This document shows, piece after piece, positions 37,379 through 47,878 of a stretch of DNA of 64,000 bases. Each line of letters starts with the position of its first letter. Position 1 is the first letter of the stretch. The translations under genes and the position numbers were made by a program. The stretch is taken from contig JAECUM010009404.1 in assembly GCA_016617855.1 (NCBI GenBank), positions 1 to 64,000 of the forward strand, read 5' to 3'. Under the pieces are notes generated by a model that was not told the origin of the DNA, searched no databases, and saw nothing but the letters and a program-made list of their open reading frames with translations. The stretch comes from Megalonaias nervosa (taxonomy: Eukaryota > Mollusca > Bivalvia > Unionida > Unionidae).

Positions 37379-37480
37379 GATTCAAGCAAGCACTAAATCT
37401 AGATGAATGATGATAGGTTCTTCTGTCCCCTGCAACAAAGCTTGCATAAATGAAATATGTGGATATCACATGCAATGTAT
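35165..37480 (-). pseudogene. Family B DNA polymerase remnant (copy 2)
   Basis: Minus strand. The longest open segments are 37,475-36,891, 36,727-36,491 and 36,123-35,482. The last contains SADMVACYPVSFLGMGE (about 36,063-36,013), consistent with polymerase B motif A (D-x2-x2-YP). It also has the conserved RRCTRLIIDDAELDFIIAD block shared with copy 1. Where copy 1 has DTDS (motif C), the aligned codons at 35,338-35,346 read Lys-Asp-stop, so the active site is lost. A (TA)n run lies at the N-terminal end. It is expected to have replicated the element's linear DNA; priming mode not visible. Confidence 0.7.
37313..37376. repeat. (TA)n microsatellite in the polymerase N-terminal region
   Basis: About 32 TA units interrupt or abut the upstream end of the polymerase remnant; they translate to an artificial Tyr/Ile run. 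Confidence 0.97.
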
Positions 37481-37675
37481 ACGAAGAGATAGTCTAGGAC
37501 CGAAACCGTGATCAAAATGTGGAAAAGTTGTGTGTGCAATGCGGTGGTAAAAAGTACAGAGAGCTGAAACGATATTATGATATAAGAAAATAACGCCGAT
37601 GAATCTCTCATAAAAAAACGCTGAAGACTCTCTCGTCAGATTTTCAAAATAACAATTTAGAAAAATAATAATATC

Positions 37676-37680
<5 letters not shown>

Positions 37681-37766
<86 letters not shown>
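37681..37766. repeat. Compound (AT)n(GA)n microsatellite
   Basis: About 20 AT units are joined directly to about 22 GA units, in the gap between polymerase and HNH nuclease. Copy 1 has its 15-bp hairpin in the equivalent gap. Confidence 0.95.
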
Positions 37767-37768
<2 letters not shown>

Positions 37769-37829
37769 TAGTTCAAAATTAATCCGTAACACATCCCATC
37801 ATTAAAAATTAAGAGGCATCTCGTGATTG

Positions 37830-38319
37830 TATAATCAGGAACTGTCGACTAAAAAGCAGTCAATTCTGTCAATAATGCTTGTAATCTCATATTCAATACT
37901 GGGGGATATATCTGTCATAGATTCGTGTACGACCGGTTTCATGGAATAACCGAAGTGGGTCTTGTGATCGATCATATTGATTCAGACACGAGAAATAATT
38001 CTTTAAATAATTTACGAGCTGTTATACAAAGTCAACATTCTGCATGTAGTGGTACTGGTAAGCACGTAAGCGCGCATAAGTTGTTAAATCTGTAAATGTA
38101 GAGACAGGCGAGAAAATGATATTTCCATCGATAAATGCAGCTGCCAATTATTTCTATATTTGCATGCGTTCGGTACAATATGTCATGGATAATATGACCA
38201 AATCAGCATTTTCAAAGAAATATAAACAAAAAATAGCATTTCAGTACGCTGTCACTCCTGAATATAACAAGCGTACTAAAAGATCTTACGTGGTGAAACA
38301 ATCTCTTCAGAAGACATAA
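37830..38319 (+). pseudogene. HNH homing-type endonuclease with IENR1/NUMOD-like repeat (copy 2)
   Basis: Plus strand. After RFVYDRF the HNH core GLVIDHIDSDTRNNSLNNL (about 37,960-38,016) is followed, through frame breaks, by an IENR1-type repeat VETGEKMIFPSINAAANY and a basic end (38,116-38,319) closing in TAA. It is the same architecture as at 6.5-6.9 kb and sits in the same position, opposite in strand to the polymerase. Such nucleases cut specific DNA sites and often spread by homing. Its retention in both diverged copies suggests that it belonged to the ancestral element. Confidence 0.65.
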
Positions 38320-38703
38320 CAAGATGTGTTTGGAATAGAAATCGTTTGCTCATGTTGACATCTCCATACATAATATCTCCAATTCTTCTGATACGTCCAA
38401 CAGTCTCTCCAATGAGTTTTAAGATTGATTCATTTGAATTTGTAATTTTGCCGTTTTTAGTAAACACCACTAAGTTATCTTCATTCACACCTAGAACTTT
38501 TAGAATAATATCTGTAAATGGGATATTATTCGTATTTTATCGTCCTTGTTGATCGTGATAAACAACTTCATTTTGGTCCACATTTGCGAGACTCAAAAGA
38601 TCAGCGAGTTCTTCCTTCACATCGTGAGGGATTACATATTTTTGGATAAGTCGCCTTGCCGACTTTTACTCAGGCGAGAAGATCTTCCGTAAATATCTAC
38701 CAT
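38276..38703 (-). pseudogene. Small element protein of unknown function
   Basis: Minus strand, about 140 codons from an ATG at 38,701-38,703 (MVDIYGR) to a stop just past 38,276. The C-terminal half is intact (VVFTKNGKITNSN, GRIRRIGDIMYGDVN); the N-terminal half has stops and a shift. No family recognised. It sits downstream of the protease on the same strand and overlaps the 3' end of the HNH gene, in convergent orientation, by about 40 bases. Confidence 0.4.
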
Positions 38704-38719
38704 TATACTTTAAGATTTA

Positions 38720-39133
38720 TTTAAAATCATGAACCGTCTACTTGTATACTCATGCACAACTTTATGAGGTGGTGTTGCTGATGATGACACAACGACGCGT
38801 ACAGCGAGTACTTCATGGTCACATATTGGCGGATCGGTTATTGTCTGTGTTGGTAATGTCGAATACCAGATTGGAACGCTTTAAAGTCTGTCAACATATT
38901 TTAAAACTTCTATTGGTGGTGCCAGTCCAAACGAATCGAAATAAACAATTCCACGTGGATTAATATCGTATACAATCCAATAAGTACTGGACCAGAGTTT
39001 GTATCGAGACTAATGATTCTAATTTCAACATCGTTTGGTTTGTAAGGTAATTGGTCAAGCATAAAAACACCTATGAAGTTTTTTTTTTTATGTTTAATCG
39101 CTTAGCAGCATCAGGTGAATCAAAATTGGACAT
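38720..39133 (-). pseudogene. Adenain/Ulp1-like cysteine protease remnant
   Basis: Minus strand. It opens with MSNFDSPDAAKRL at 39,133, then GVFMLDQLPYKPND. After one frameshift comes the diagnostic segment IVYDINPRGIVYFDSFGL followed by APPIEVLKYVD (about 38,985-38,895). The YFDSFG block with preceding W/Y and following PP is the pattern of the C48/adenovirus-type maturation proteases carried by Polintons. The region that should contain the active-site Cys is too worn to read, and a run of nine T bases breaks the frame near 39,085. In the family the protease matures virion proteins. Confidence 0.65.
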
Positions 39134-39163
39134 AAACAGAATCAACGAGGTGACCGGGAAGTA

Positions 39164-39502
39164 TTAAACCCTTTCCGTACCATGAATGAGGGTTCCTGGA
39201 TGTCTTAGACCCTTTCCCTGTTTTTTGGAAGTCTTTATTCCAAGACCCGTTGCTTTCTCTAATGCCATCCTAGTAACAGTTCCAACAGCACCAAGTGCAG
39301 ATGTTTTTGCAACAAATGGGGCTGCAGCAGTTATCAATGCTGATATAGCCGCGAGAAGTGAAACTATACCACCCTTCTTAACAATGTCCTTAATGGCACC
39401 CACAAAAATATTAAGTCTTACACCGGATTTTGATCGTTTGGCTTCATTGAAGTGCCTGAATTGACGTTCAGTCAGTGATAATTTATTCGGACCACCTTCC
39501 AT
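39164..39502 (-). CDS. Small Gly/Ala-rich hydrophobic virion-type protein
   Basis: This is the only intact complete-looking gene of the element: 112 codons on the minus strand, starting MEGGPNKLSLTERQF. It has a basic N-terminal third (AKRSKSGVRLN), a central membrane-active looking segment with SLLAAISALITAAAPFVAK, and a Gly/Lys-rich tail. It lies between the capsid gene and the protease. By position and composition it resembles the small core or minor capsid proteins of adenovirus-like and Polinton-like viruses, such as membrane-lytic or DNA-binding peptides. The assignment is by analogy only. Confidence 0.45.
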   Translation of the reverse strand: MEGGPNKLSLTERQFRHFNEAKRSKSGVRLNIFVGAIKDIVKKGGIVSLLAAISALITAAAPFVAKTSALGAVGTVTRMALEKATGLGIKTSKKQGKGLRHPGTLIHGTERV

Positions 39503-39635
39503 TTGTTCTTTTTTCAGTGATAATTTTATTCCACAGTTTTCGTTTGATACTGATTGTAGTTTTTTTTAAATCTGACCAGGAGTCAGACTGACACTGACAT
39601 GATGATATGATATTATAATATCATGAGCTATTTAA

Positions 39636-40959
39636 TTACATGTTTTCTACTAGGGCATCAATGACTCTCTTTCGTCCACCAACACCTTCAAGTAGTATTG
39701 TTTTATCTGAGAGTATAACAGCAATTGCTCTACAGTAGAGCTACACGAGCTCGAAAGTGTATATCAAGGACAGACTGTCTGAACAAATCCAAGTGTTCCA
39801 GCGAGAAATAATAGATCGGATATAATGTTGTGAAATCCCGCTGAGATATCTGCAAACCAGAATTAACATTCTAATCACGCCCCATAAATGTCATCAACCG
39901 ATGATAAGTAATATGGTTATTCTCAAACTTTAGCAGCACCTCTTCAGAGGGTTCTTGATGTCCATTTATCCTCAAAGAAATTTCACTAACTCCAAGCGTA
40001 TCAAACACCATTGGATTTCGTTCCTGTGAATCTACTCTGGCATTTTCCAGAAGTGCTATGAATATATGTCATAGTGCTGACACTCCGTGCTGTGATGCTA
40101 TCTGAAATGTGAATAACCCAGCAGCATTGCTTTGAATACTATCCATGGTCATCGTTAACCATGATAATGTTGATTTACCACCTTGATCTATAAAAGAGAG
40201 CAACCATTGCTCTTGGGCAAGTGATGGAGTCATTACTGGCATCCACAACGAACGTTTTGTTAGTGTTACTTTACTTGCATCAACTGCGTTGGGTCACCAT
40301 ATTGCATCATTGTCGGTGGTTTGTCTAACACGTTGCACGGTGTGTTTAGCGCCAAATGTAACAATTTCTAACATTCCTGCAGAATCCAAATATATGCGAT
40401 AATGGAATCACAATGAGAACTCTTCATCGCCGTTTAGCATTGTTCGACACGATTTGAATCCCAAGTTGAAGTTTCATTCATTGATGCAACTTCAGTTCCA
40501 GCTGCATTTAGTGTTAGGTTTCTGTTTTCTGGATGATCAGTTGTATCCTTTGCAAACATCACTGATGGACCAGCTGATTTAGAGTAATCATCGCTGTATC
40601 TTGCAAGGCCAATTATCGTCATTGCAACGTCGACGTTTTCGAGACACGATTCAGTATATTTTTCCGTCAGTCATATATGTGGCACTGTTAAATAACGCTA
40701 TGACACCATTATTAACAAAACCAACTTGATCACCAATTCCGTATGCTGTATCATCTGCTCTCAGAAATCTCCCTTCGATCTCAATAAATGCCTCAGCGGG
40801 TAAGAAATATTTAATTGTATCCTGAACTTGTAATTCGATTCTTCCCGTTGCCTTAGGTAAACGTGAGTCAACATAATACTACTGATAATCGCCCAGAGAT
40901 TCACCTTTGAGGACTGGCGCATCCATGTCGAAAGAGGGATCAGATACATGTTTGAACAT
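39636..40959 (-). pseudogene. Major capsid protein-like remnant
   Basis: Minus strand, about 440 codons from an ATG at 40,957-40,959 (MFKHVSDPSFD) to a TAA at 39,636-39,638. Clear conserved pieces appear in shifting frames: DTIKYFLPAEAFIEIEG and DQVGFVNNGVIALF early; LARYSDDYSKSA (ORF 40,622-40,434) in the middle; LAQEQWLLSFIDQ, MVFDTLGVSEISLRING and DFTTLYPI late. Length, position between protease and minor virion genes, and the VFDTLGV..LRING/LYPI pattern suggest the double jelly-roll capsid of Polinton-like viruses. At least four breaks. A structure-based search would be needed to confirm the fold. Confidence 0.6.
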
Positions 40960-40973
40960 CTTTATTATATTTG

Positions 40974-41418
40974 TTATTGTATAACACGCAGACCACTTCC
41001 TGTTATCAGCCAGGCGGTTATATTTTTTTCTTTTTCTGATAGTGGTATACCAACCAACTCTGCCAGCTTTTGATTTGCAGCTTTATGTATTATTTTGCTA
41101 ACATTTGCAGGCATCACTTCAGTGCTGGGTGATTTACTGATTGCGGTTTTCGACTTATTAATCATGCTAGTTTATCCTCGATTGCTGAGAATGCTTTGCT
41201 AGCAACATCACCAACAACACCAATACCTTTATCACGAACAACGTCAATAGCTTTCATTCCCAGTTGCTTTGCAATCGGTATTGCGTTTGGGGCTATCCTT
41301 CTAAATGGACCTGAACAACATCACAGAATCCATCACCGTAGATCGCTTTAAAGGCTGGTAATCGCGAATTTATCACCCTGACTCTTACAGGTCCACGTTG
41401 AGCATTATGTATGATCAT
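40974..41418 (-). pseudogene. Minor virion-type protein remnant
   Basis: Minus strand, about 148 codons from an ATG at 41,416-41,418 (MIIHNAQRGPVRV) to a stop at about 40,974. The middle reads FRRIAPNAIPIAKQLGMKA in one frame and the end NVSKIIHKAANQKLAELVG in another, with one frameshift and a stop at about 41,166. It is amphipathic and Ala-rich. It is transcribed just ahead of the capsid gene with a very small gap, as expected for a co-expressed structural protein. Identity unknown. Confidence 0.45.
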
Positions 41419-41451
41419 CTTATTTTAGTCATTGTATCTAACTGCATACCC

Positions 41452-42533
41452 TTAATCACTGTGGTAATCGTCAACGATTTCATCAACGAGGTACCGATAA
41501 ACATTAATGTCAATGATACCTCCAGTAAATAATCTGACAAATAACAGCTGCTTCATTTATAATTTCTGGGAAATTATTACTGGCTCGTTTTCCGCCAATC
41601 AAAATTTCTGATCTGTCCACGTCGGCACGGACGTTATCGCGACAATGTCCACTGTTGGACAAACCACTTCCAGATTTTTCATTCATTACTGGTTGTTGTT
41701 GTTTCTTCTTAAGACGTCCTTGACTCAATTTTTTTTTTTTTTTTTTTTTGCAACTTCCTTTGCTGCTTTTTCTATACGTTCTTGTTTACTGGTTACTGCA
41801 GTTTATATAATTCTTCTTCGGCTTCATAGATTTTGTCAGTAGTAAGGCCATTTCTAGTGGCAGCGGGGCTAGGATCTATATATTTTTTCTTACTTGTCAT
41901 TGAGCGTAATTTACCATTTTGTTTAGCTTCTTTAAGCTGCAATTTCACTTCTTCTTCCTTTTGCTTTCTTTCTTGTCTTACTTGTTCAATATACTCATCT
42001 ACTGTCTGGCTAAAAATATTAAACTGATTAATATCTTCCTCAGATCTGATTTGCGGAGTATCAGTAGCGGTGCGATATGCATCCGTAATCAAATCGGCAG
42101 AGTTTTGACATATTCGGGTTTTACATCCTTATCCCTATTGCGATATCCAAACGCGGCAATATCAATTAATTGGTTTGGGCTATTGATAGCGGCAATACAT
42201 TCAGGCGTGAATTTTCTGCTATCTTAATCCTGACTCTTGGCATAGATTGTGGCTGATCTTCAGGTTGTGGTTGAGGGGGTTGCACGGGTGGTAGTTGAGC
42301 TGCTTGAAGACGGCCAGGAAATGTTTCAAGAGCTTTTTGTGTTGCCTCAGTTGCTATAACAATTGTCTTTGTTGGTTCGATAATTGGTTTAAATAACTGT
42401 TTTGCACCTTCTGCAAATTCCACCTGAGACTCCTGGCTCTCTTGTAGTTGCTGCTTGACAGAATCACGGACGGGGAGATATTTTGTAATTCTTCGAGACG
42501 CTCTCCAGCTAATATAGCTGTGTGAGGTTCCAT
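41452..42533 (-). pseudogene. Coiled-coil/Pro-Gln-rich virion-type protein remnant
   Basis: Minus strand, about 360 codons from MEPHTAILAGERLEEL (ATG at 42,531-42,533). An early segment, FAEGAKQLFKPIIEPTK, is followed by a Pro/Gln linker (QPPQPQPEDQPQ), then a charged coiled-coil (42,092-41,793, EEDINQFNIF to RQERKQKEEE) and a C-terminal part ending near 41,452. A 20-base T run at 41,730-41,749 (Lys codons on this strand) probably caused a frameshift. It is the first gene next to the right terminal repeat. Domain make-up suggests a structural or scaffold protein, but no family is recognised. Confidence 0.45.
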
Positions 42534-42554
42534 TATTGATATAATATTTATTGA

Positions 42555-42791
42555 ATTAAAGCAGCAAAGAGTGTGAACGACAAAAATTGAGTTTCCGGGT
42601 GTGTTAATTCACCTGCAAAAACACAGGCGTCAAAAATAAAGTAACCCAATTGGAGCAAATCTCGATCGGTTAAACGCTTTGGTTTGTCTTTACTGACCTT
42701 GTATTTTCAGCCTTTGTAGGAACCTTTACTTTCGTGAACGGATCCTTCTTAACCTTTGTAGGTTTCAGCCCCTCTGCTGCTCCCGTTCACT
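42555..42791 (-). repeat. Right terminal inverted repeat
   Basis: Reverse complement of the left repeat at 31,530-31,765. The outer end reads CCCCTCTGCTGCTCCCGTTC and the inner end GTGAACGACAA. Bases just outside (GAACAT on the right, ATATAA on the left) do not match, so no target-site duplication is visible. Confidence 0.85.
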
Positions 42792-43614
42792 GAACATATC
42801 TCTGATATCATCCTTAATGCAATCTGACAAAGGAGATTTATGTCAATCACGAAATGACTAAATTATATGGACACCTATCATTTACCAATACATTGATTAT
42901 TTTTTAAACCGGTATAGATAGGTATCACAATGAAAATGCTCTGCACTGGACGGCCTACCTATCACGTATTGATGTCTACGTAAGATGACAACAGCCAGCA
43001 CTGACTTTACAATGGACATTTCTTTCTGGCAATGATGTTACAAATCTGACTGACAAAATGCATGGCAAAAGCACATTACAACTTTAGCAACTTCTTTACC
43101 ACCATCAGTCTGTTAGAAGATTCGTATGTTAATGGTTTGAATGCATGTGACAGTCTGGGCATGTTTTAGGCGATTTTCCACATCTGTAAGAAAACCTCAG
43201 TCAGTTTGGAAAGAGCAGATTACCAAATCTCTAAATCGGATGGTACATATATAATTGCATCGATCTGGAGAGAAAAACAACACTAAAACGGTCACATGCA
43301 TAATGACCGGAATATTGTATCTGACCCTGAAGCAAATGCACTTTACTGTGATAATACATATATGTACGGACAGACTTTCATGACCAACTGCTTGCGAAGC
43401 ATGATATTGGACAAACCAGCTGTAGAAGGTGGAAATAACTCTTATTTGTTATCTAGAATTGTACAATTGTAAATAAAAATTTTTCTTCATGAATATTTTC
43501 CCAAATTTCTGTAGTTATTCCTCACACTCATATTCTCTAGATATCCAGTAATCTCGACATATGACCTAAATTTCTGTAATACAGAATATATTACTGTATT
43601 TAATTCTGTTACAG
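42792..43614 (+). other. Intron end before first MAM exon
   Basis: Non-coding remainder of the intron. It ends in a pyrimidine-rich tract and TTCTGTTACAG at 43,614. Confidence 0.6.
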
Positions 43615-43752
43615 ATGTAACATTGTCTTGCCAGTTTGAGGACACTTGCCTTTGTGGGTACAGAAACCTCCAACATGACACCAGATGGTATCAGAGATCT
43701 GACCATTTCTTCAAACTGCCACGATATGACCACACGTATGGGAATTATACAG
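43615..43752 (+). CDS. MAM domain exon 1 (same gene)
   Basis: 46 codons between TTACAG and ACAG|gtatta, phase 1 at both ends. It encodes VTLSCQFEDTCLCGYRN, then a Trp-containing RWYQRSD and RYDHTYGNYT. L-x-C-x-F-E-x-x-x-C and the D-H-T segment are hallmarks of the MAM domain start, an extracellular adhesion/receptor module. The first codon is completed with the last base of the mucin exon, 15.4 kb upstream, which supports a real intron around the virus-like element. Confidence 0.8.
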
Positions 43753-44624
43753 GTATTATATACATTATTATATTCCAATTTCTTTCATCAGAAGTTCAGA
43801 TTACCCAACACTTGGGTCATACAGTTTATATATTACTGGCAGTAGATATTTACTGCAATACTAAATTGTTATTGCTGTTCTAATAGCAGAAGTAATAGCG
43901 GCAGTTTCAAAATGTAGACTTCATATATGTGACCATAACAGAATGATCAATGTGGGTAATAACAATTTTGTTAACTGAATAAATACTTAAGGGGACAGTC
44001 ACCTCTATCAGCATGCATTATTTATACTAAGTGACTAAGTGAGACTTGTCATGGATATATGTTACAATCTTTTGTTCTAATTTGAAAGGCATATATAGAA
44101 AGGGGTTGACAGAGAACAATTTGCAAACCACACATTTTTCTTCTGTCTGATGACATGCCATGAGTGACTATGCATTGACTTCAGACAAACAAAGTTTAAT
44201 AAGGGTATTAACCTTTAAATTTACTAAGGAAGTCTGCAAAGACATGTGTTTTTGAATTTCTCAACCACTAAATGAATTGTGGATGTGCATGTATTCTATT
44301 TTAGTTTGTTCCACTCCAGTGAAGTTCTTTTGGAGGAATTAAAGTATAATTATGCCAACTATATTAGCCATTTCTCTAATTTCTAGTGTGAAGGATTCAA
44401 AAATACAACAACATTGTCCTTACAACAAAGGCAACATTTTTATGCTTAAGGACAATTTTTACTGTACTGGCAAACTCTGTAAAACATATATACAAGGTCA
44501 TTTCAAGACATCCATACTTACAATGAAATAATACGTCCTATCCATAAACTTTATAACTATTGGCACTAGATCAATGTATGCAAATGCTATCATCAAATTA
44601 GATTTTCTTTCATTAGGCTCCACC

Positions 44625-44626
<2 letters not shown>

Positions 44627-44671
<45 letters not shown>
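44627..44671. repeat. (GA)n microsatellite
   Basis: About 22 GA units. Confidence 0.97.
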
Positions 44672-44675
<4 letters not shown>

Positions 44676-44703
44676 TATTACAAATAAATATGAATCCATT
44701 ATT

Positions 44704-44717
44704 GGTGTGTGTATGTA

Positions 44718-44775
<58 letters not shown>
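44704..44775. repeat. (GT)n microsatellite
   Basis: About 35 GT units, imperfect at the start. The antisense His/Thr frame is a by-product. Confidence 0.97.
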
Positions 44776-44778
<3 letters not shown>

Positions 44779-46067
44779 CTTTAAAAAAAATTTCCAGGCA
44801 CAGTTTTTTGTACTTGAATATTCTGCATGATTTTGAATGATCTTTAGTGGTTGTTACCAGTAAAGATGGTGTGATTACTGTACACCTGGACACAGTTCAG
44901 AAGGACAGAATAATTAAAAACAATAATGTAACCATGGATTAAAGTTGCCTATGCACTGAGTGCTTTGTGACTGATTATAGCCCCGGGCTGGGCCCTTGGC
45001 CCCAGGCTGGGCTCTTATATGGCTGTTTGTCATATTCATATATATAATCTGCTAAACTCATATTTGCTGTTTATTTGCAAGGAAAGACAAATAAATGATT
45101 ATCTACAAATTATTAAATGCATTGAGCTGAAACATTAAGTGAATTTTAAACACTGGATGATATTATTTAGTTTACATAAACATAGAAAACAACTCGTAAT
45201 TTTGCTAACCATTAATCTTTCTTATGATAGTCATTAAATGTGTTATTTAGGCTATGTTCATATACACATTTAAGAGTGCTTGATTCAATTATTTATATAA
45301 TGCATCAGTTTTTATATTTAAGGCAACACTGAAGGAACATAAGATTACAAAAATGTTACATATCTAATTTTATATTAGTTGTTAAAATTCCTTTAATTAA
45401 TTGCAACCATTCTAGGCTAGATTCTTAAATTTCAATTTTATCAGTCCCCACCCCATCACCCACTTACAGTTTGACAGGACCTCTAATAATCATTCAGAGT
45501 TAGTTTTGTTTGTATGTTAGTTTAGAAATCTGTAAGCTTATCAAATGAATATTTTGCAGATGTTTAAGCCAACACATTTTCATCACACATTGCTAGTCTA
45601 ACAGGATCTGCCATCTGCATTAATTGTTTACTATTCTCAATGGCTGCCATCGATGACTTTTTGAACTAATGTATCCTTTGGCAATACCTGAATGTAGAGC
45701 GTTGTTTTTGTTATTTTGTGTTTTAATGTCATTTCTCAGGACAAGATGTAAAATATTTAGCAAATGATCTTGTTATATAGCACAGAAAGATCATGTATGA
45801 AATTTGCTGTTAATTATGTGTAAAGGATATCCCGAGAAAAGTTATGTAATATGTAATCTTATCTGATATGTATTCCTGTTAGGTAAAGTAGACCAATTAC
45901 TCTATGGGCTGATGCTTATTCAGGAACTAAATATTTCACATACATGATAACAGTATGTTCCACTTTATACCACATGCTATGAAGTATTACATCTTTATGT
46001 ATACTGCTTCAAACACTTTGGACTTAGATCTATTATAGAACAGTTGTAACTTAATTTGGTGACCTGA

Positions 46068-47345
46068 TGGTCCCTGATATAAGACGGGTATTACCTGAGT
46101 GTAACACACACCCTGCTGCAAATAGCAATGGCCCTTATCTGCCATCATATATTTGTAACTCAGTATAACATTCAGTAGTATAATATTGCTATTTACCTAT
46201 ATGTAACATATATTCTGCTGCAGTGTACCTTGATATGCCATTATACAGTTTTTCCTTAGCATAATATGCCCTAATATAGTATTATGTTATGTATATTTAA
46301 TTACAATGTTTGTTTTTTGTTTTAATCGTTATTTTTTTATTTCATTGTATGCTAATGTAATGTAACATTTTAAGTTGGACTTAACCTTTTGCAAAATCAA
46401 GTTCATTTTCTACATCACCTGACTTACTGAATTTTTTTAATTGGTAAACAACAAAGATATATCTAAAATATTCTCTATGTGTATGAGTTTAATATTAGGA
46501 TAATTAATAATGGAAGTAAACATGTTTCTTTGGGTCTCGTTCTAGGTTAGTCAAATTTCCCAGTAGATATCCCTGGCCTACATGACATATTCCATATTTT
46601 ATAATTTTAGTAATAGACTTCTAATAATAACTAATATTTTATCTTGTAAACATCTGGAACATTGCAGATTTAAATTTTCCATTAGGTAATAGTTTTGTTT
46701 TTCGAAACTGCTGATTGTGATCTGATGCCAAGTAAATAATCTTTTAACTGTTGACATTATTTATGTGTTTTAGAACTGAGCAGAATCGATTGTGTCATTG
46801 TTGTGTCCAGAAGTTCATTTGAGCTGGGATTTATTTGTTGAAATTATAACTTCTACGGAAATAAAAATGTTCTCTGATAACATTATTAGAAATAGAGACT
46901 TGGAATTATAGTGGATTCAAACCAAGAAACCTTGACTTATATTACTGTAATCCAACAAAAGACTGTTGGCACATCACTATTTTATGGGGTACCACAGGCA
47001 CATCAACGCTTTCTGTGTTGTATTTAATTTGGATTTTCACTGACGTTTATTCAAAACACTAATCATTAGAACTAGTGCCTGTAATTCTAGAATAAGTAGT
47101 ATAGTATAATATATCCCTGATATAGTACAGGTATTTACCTGAGTGTAATGGGCATTCTACTACAGACAATGTAGACCTCTGACGTCATACAGTTGGTTCC
47201 TTACTATATTATATACTTTAGTATAACATGGTTCGTGGAACAATGCATATATGTATCTGTGTGTGATGCACACTCTGCTGCAAACAGTGTGTAGATCCTG
47301 ATCTGCTATCATAAAGTTCTCCAGGATAATTTATTGTACTGTATA
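46068..47345. repeat. About 105-bp tandem repeat (4 units) split by an LTR
   Basis: Units starting CCCTGATATAGTACGGGTAT-like begin near 46,070, 46,175, 47,116 and 47,225. They share ACCTGAGTGTAA, CACACTCTGCTGCA, ATCTGCCATCATA and TTCCTTAGTATAATAT phrases. The second and third units are separated by the LTR at 46,285-47,095. Confidence 0.65.
46285..47095 (+). mobile_element. LTR, family A (copy 3, 3' truncated)
   Basis: It starts TGTTATGTATATTTAA, as does the LTR at 30,363, and stays similar for about 800 bases (TGTAATGTAACA, CCATTAGGTAATAG, GGCACATCA). It stops about 150 bases before the LTR end, without the AATAAA/CGTAAC terminus. It is nested in a tandem repeat array. Confidence 0.6.
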
Positions 47346-47523
47346 ACACTGGCATGGTCATGTTTCCCATAGCAAGGGATGATAGCATAATCCACTCAAT
47401 GGTAAGAGTCTACACAATTCAAATAGATTTAGAAGAAAAAAACATAGCATAATATGATGACAGACCTGGGCATCCACTGTTCAAATGAAAGCACAACAAG
47501 AATAAAGGCATTGACCCAATAAC

Positions 47524-47727
47524 CATGGGTGCCCACAGGATTTTTTGCAGTGGGGGGCCAGGATGTTTTGCAGGGGGGGTGTCAGGCTTTTTGCAGGGGG
47601 TTCAGTCAGTCACGGCTTGGAGAGTTAGTATAGTAATCAGTCTGAAACTAAAGCTAATATTTACTAAGCATTTTGAACAGAATCTTGTGACATATTTTCA
47701 GCTTCATTTGCATGTTTAAACTTGTCG

Positions 47728-47810
<83 letters not shown>

Positions 47811-47878
47811 CAGCATGATTTCCAGGGGGTCACATGACCCCCCTAGACCTATGCTGCGGGGTGCCCATGCCTATAGCT
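47524..47878. mobile_element. Short TIR-flanked (MITE-like) element with (TA)n core
   Basis: The left end CCATGGGTGCCCACAGGA and the right end, which in reverse complement reads GGCATGGGCACCCCGCAG, form terminal inverted repeats. The interior has G-rich repeats of TTTTTGCAGGGGG, a (TA)n run and a palindrome GGGTCACATGACCC. It has no coding capacity. This looks like a non-autonomous DNA transposon; the superfamily is unclear. Confidence 0.45.
47729..47808. repeat. (TA)n microsatellite
   Basis: About 40 TA units inside the TIR-flanked element. Confidence 0.97.

Larger units (their letters stand above)
31530..42791. mobile_element. Complete Polinton/Maverick-like virus-derived element (copy 2), about 11.3 kb
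   Basis: The element is bounded by inverted repeats of about 235 bp. Inside, from left to right: packaging ATPase (-), integrase (+), SF1 helicase with Zn/HNH tail (-), polymerase B (-), HNH-IENR1 nuclease (+), a small gene (-), adenain/Ulp1-like protease (-), small hydrophobic protein (-), capsid protein (-), and two further virion-type genes (-). Integrase, polymerase, ATPase, protease and capsid together define virus-like Polintons and adintoviruses. The SF1 helicase beside the polymerase is not part of the usual set. All long genes carry stops or shifts, so it cannot act on its own. It lies within an intron of the mucin-MAM gene. No clear target duplication was found. Confidence 0.85.

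Noticed and set aside
42792..43610. Continuation of the virus-like element beyond the right repeat
   Set aside because: Inverted-repeat similarity stops near 42,791, and the following sequence has no element-type gene.
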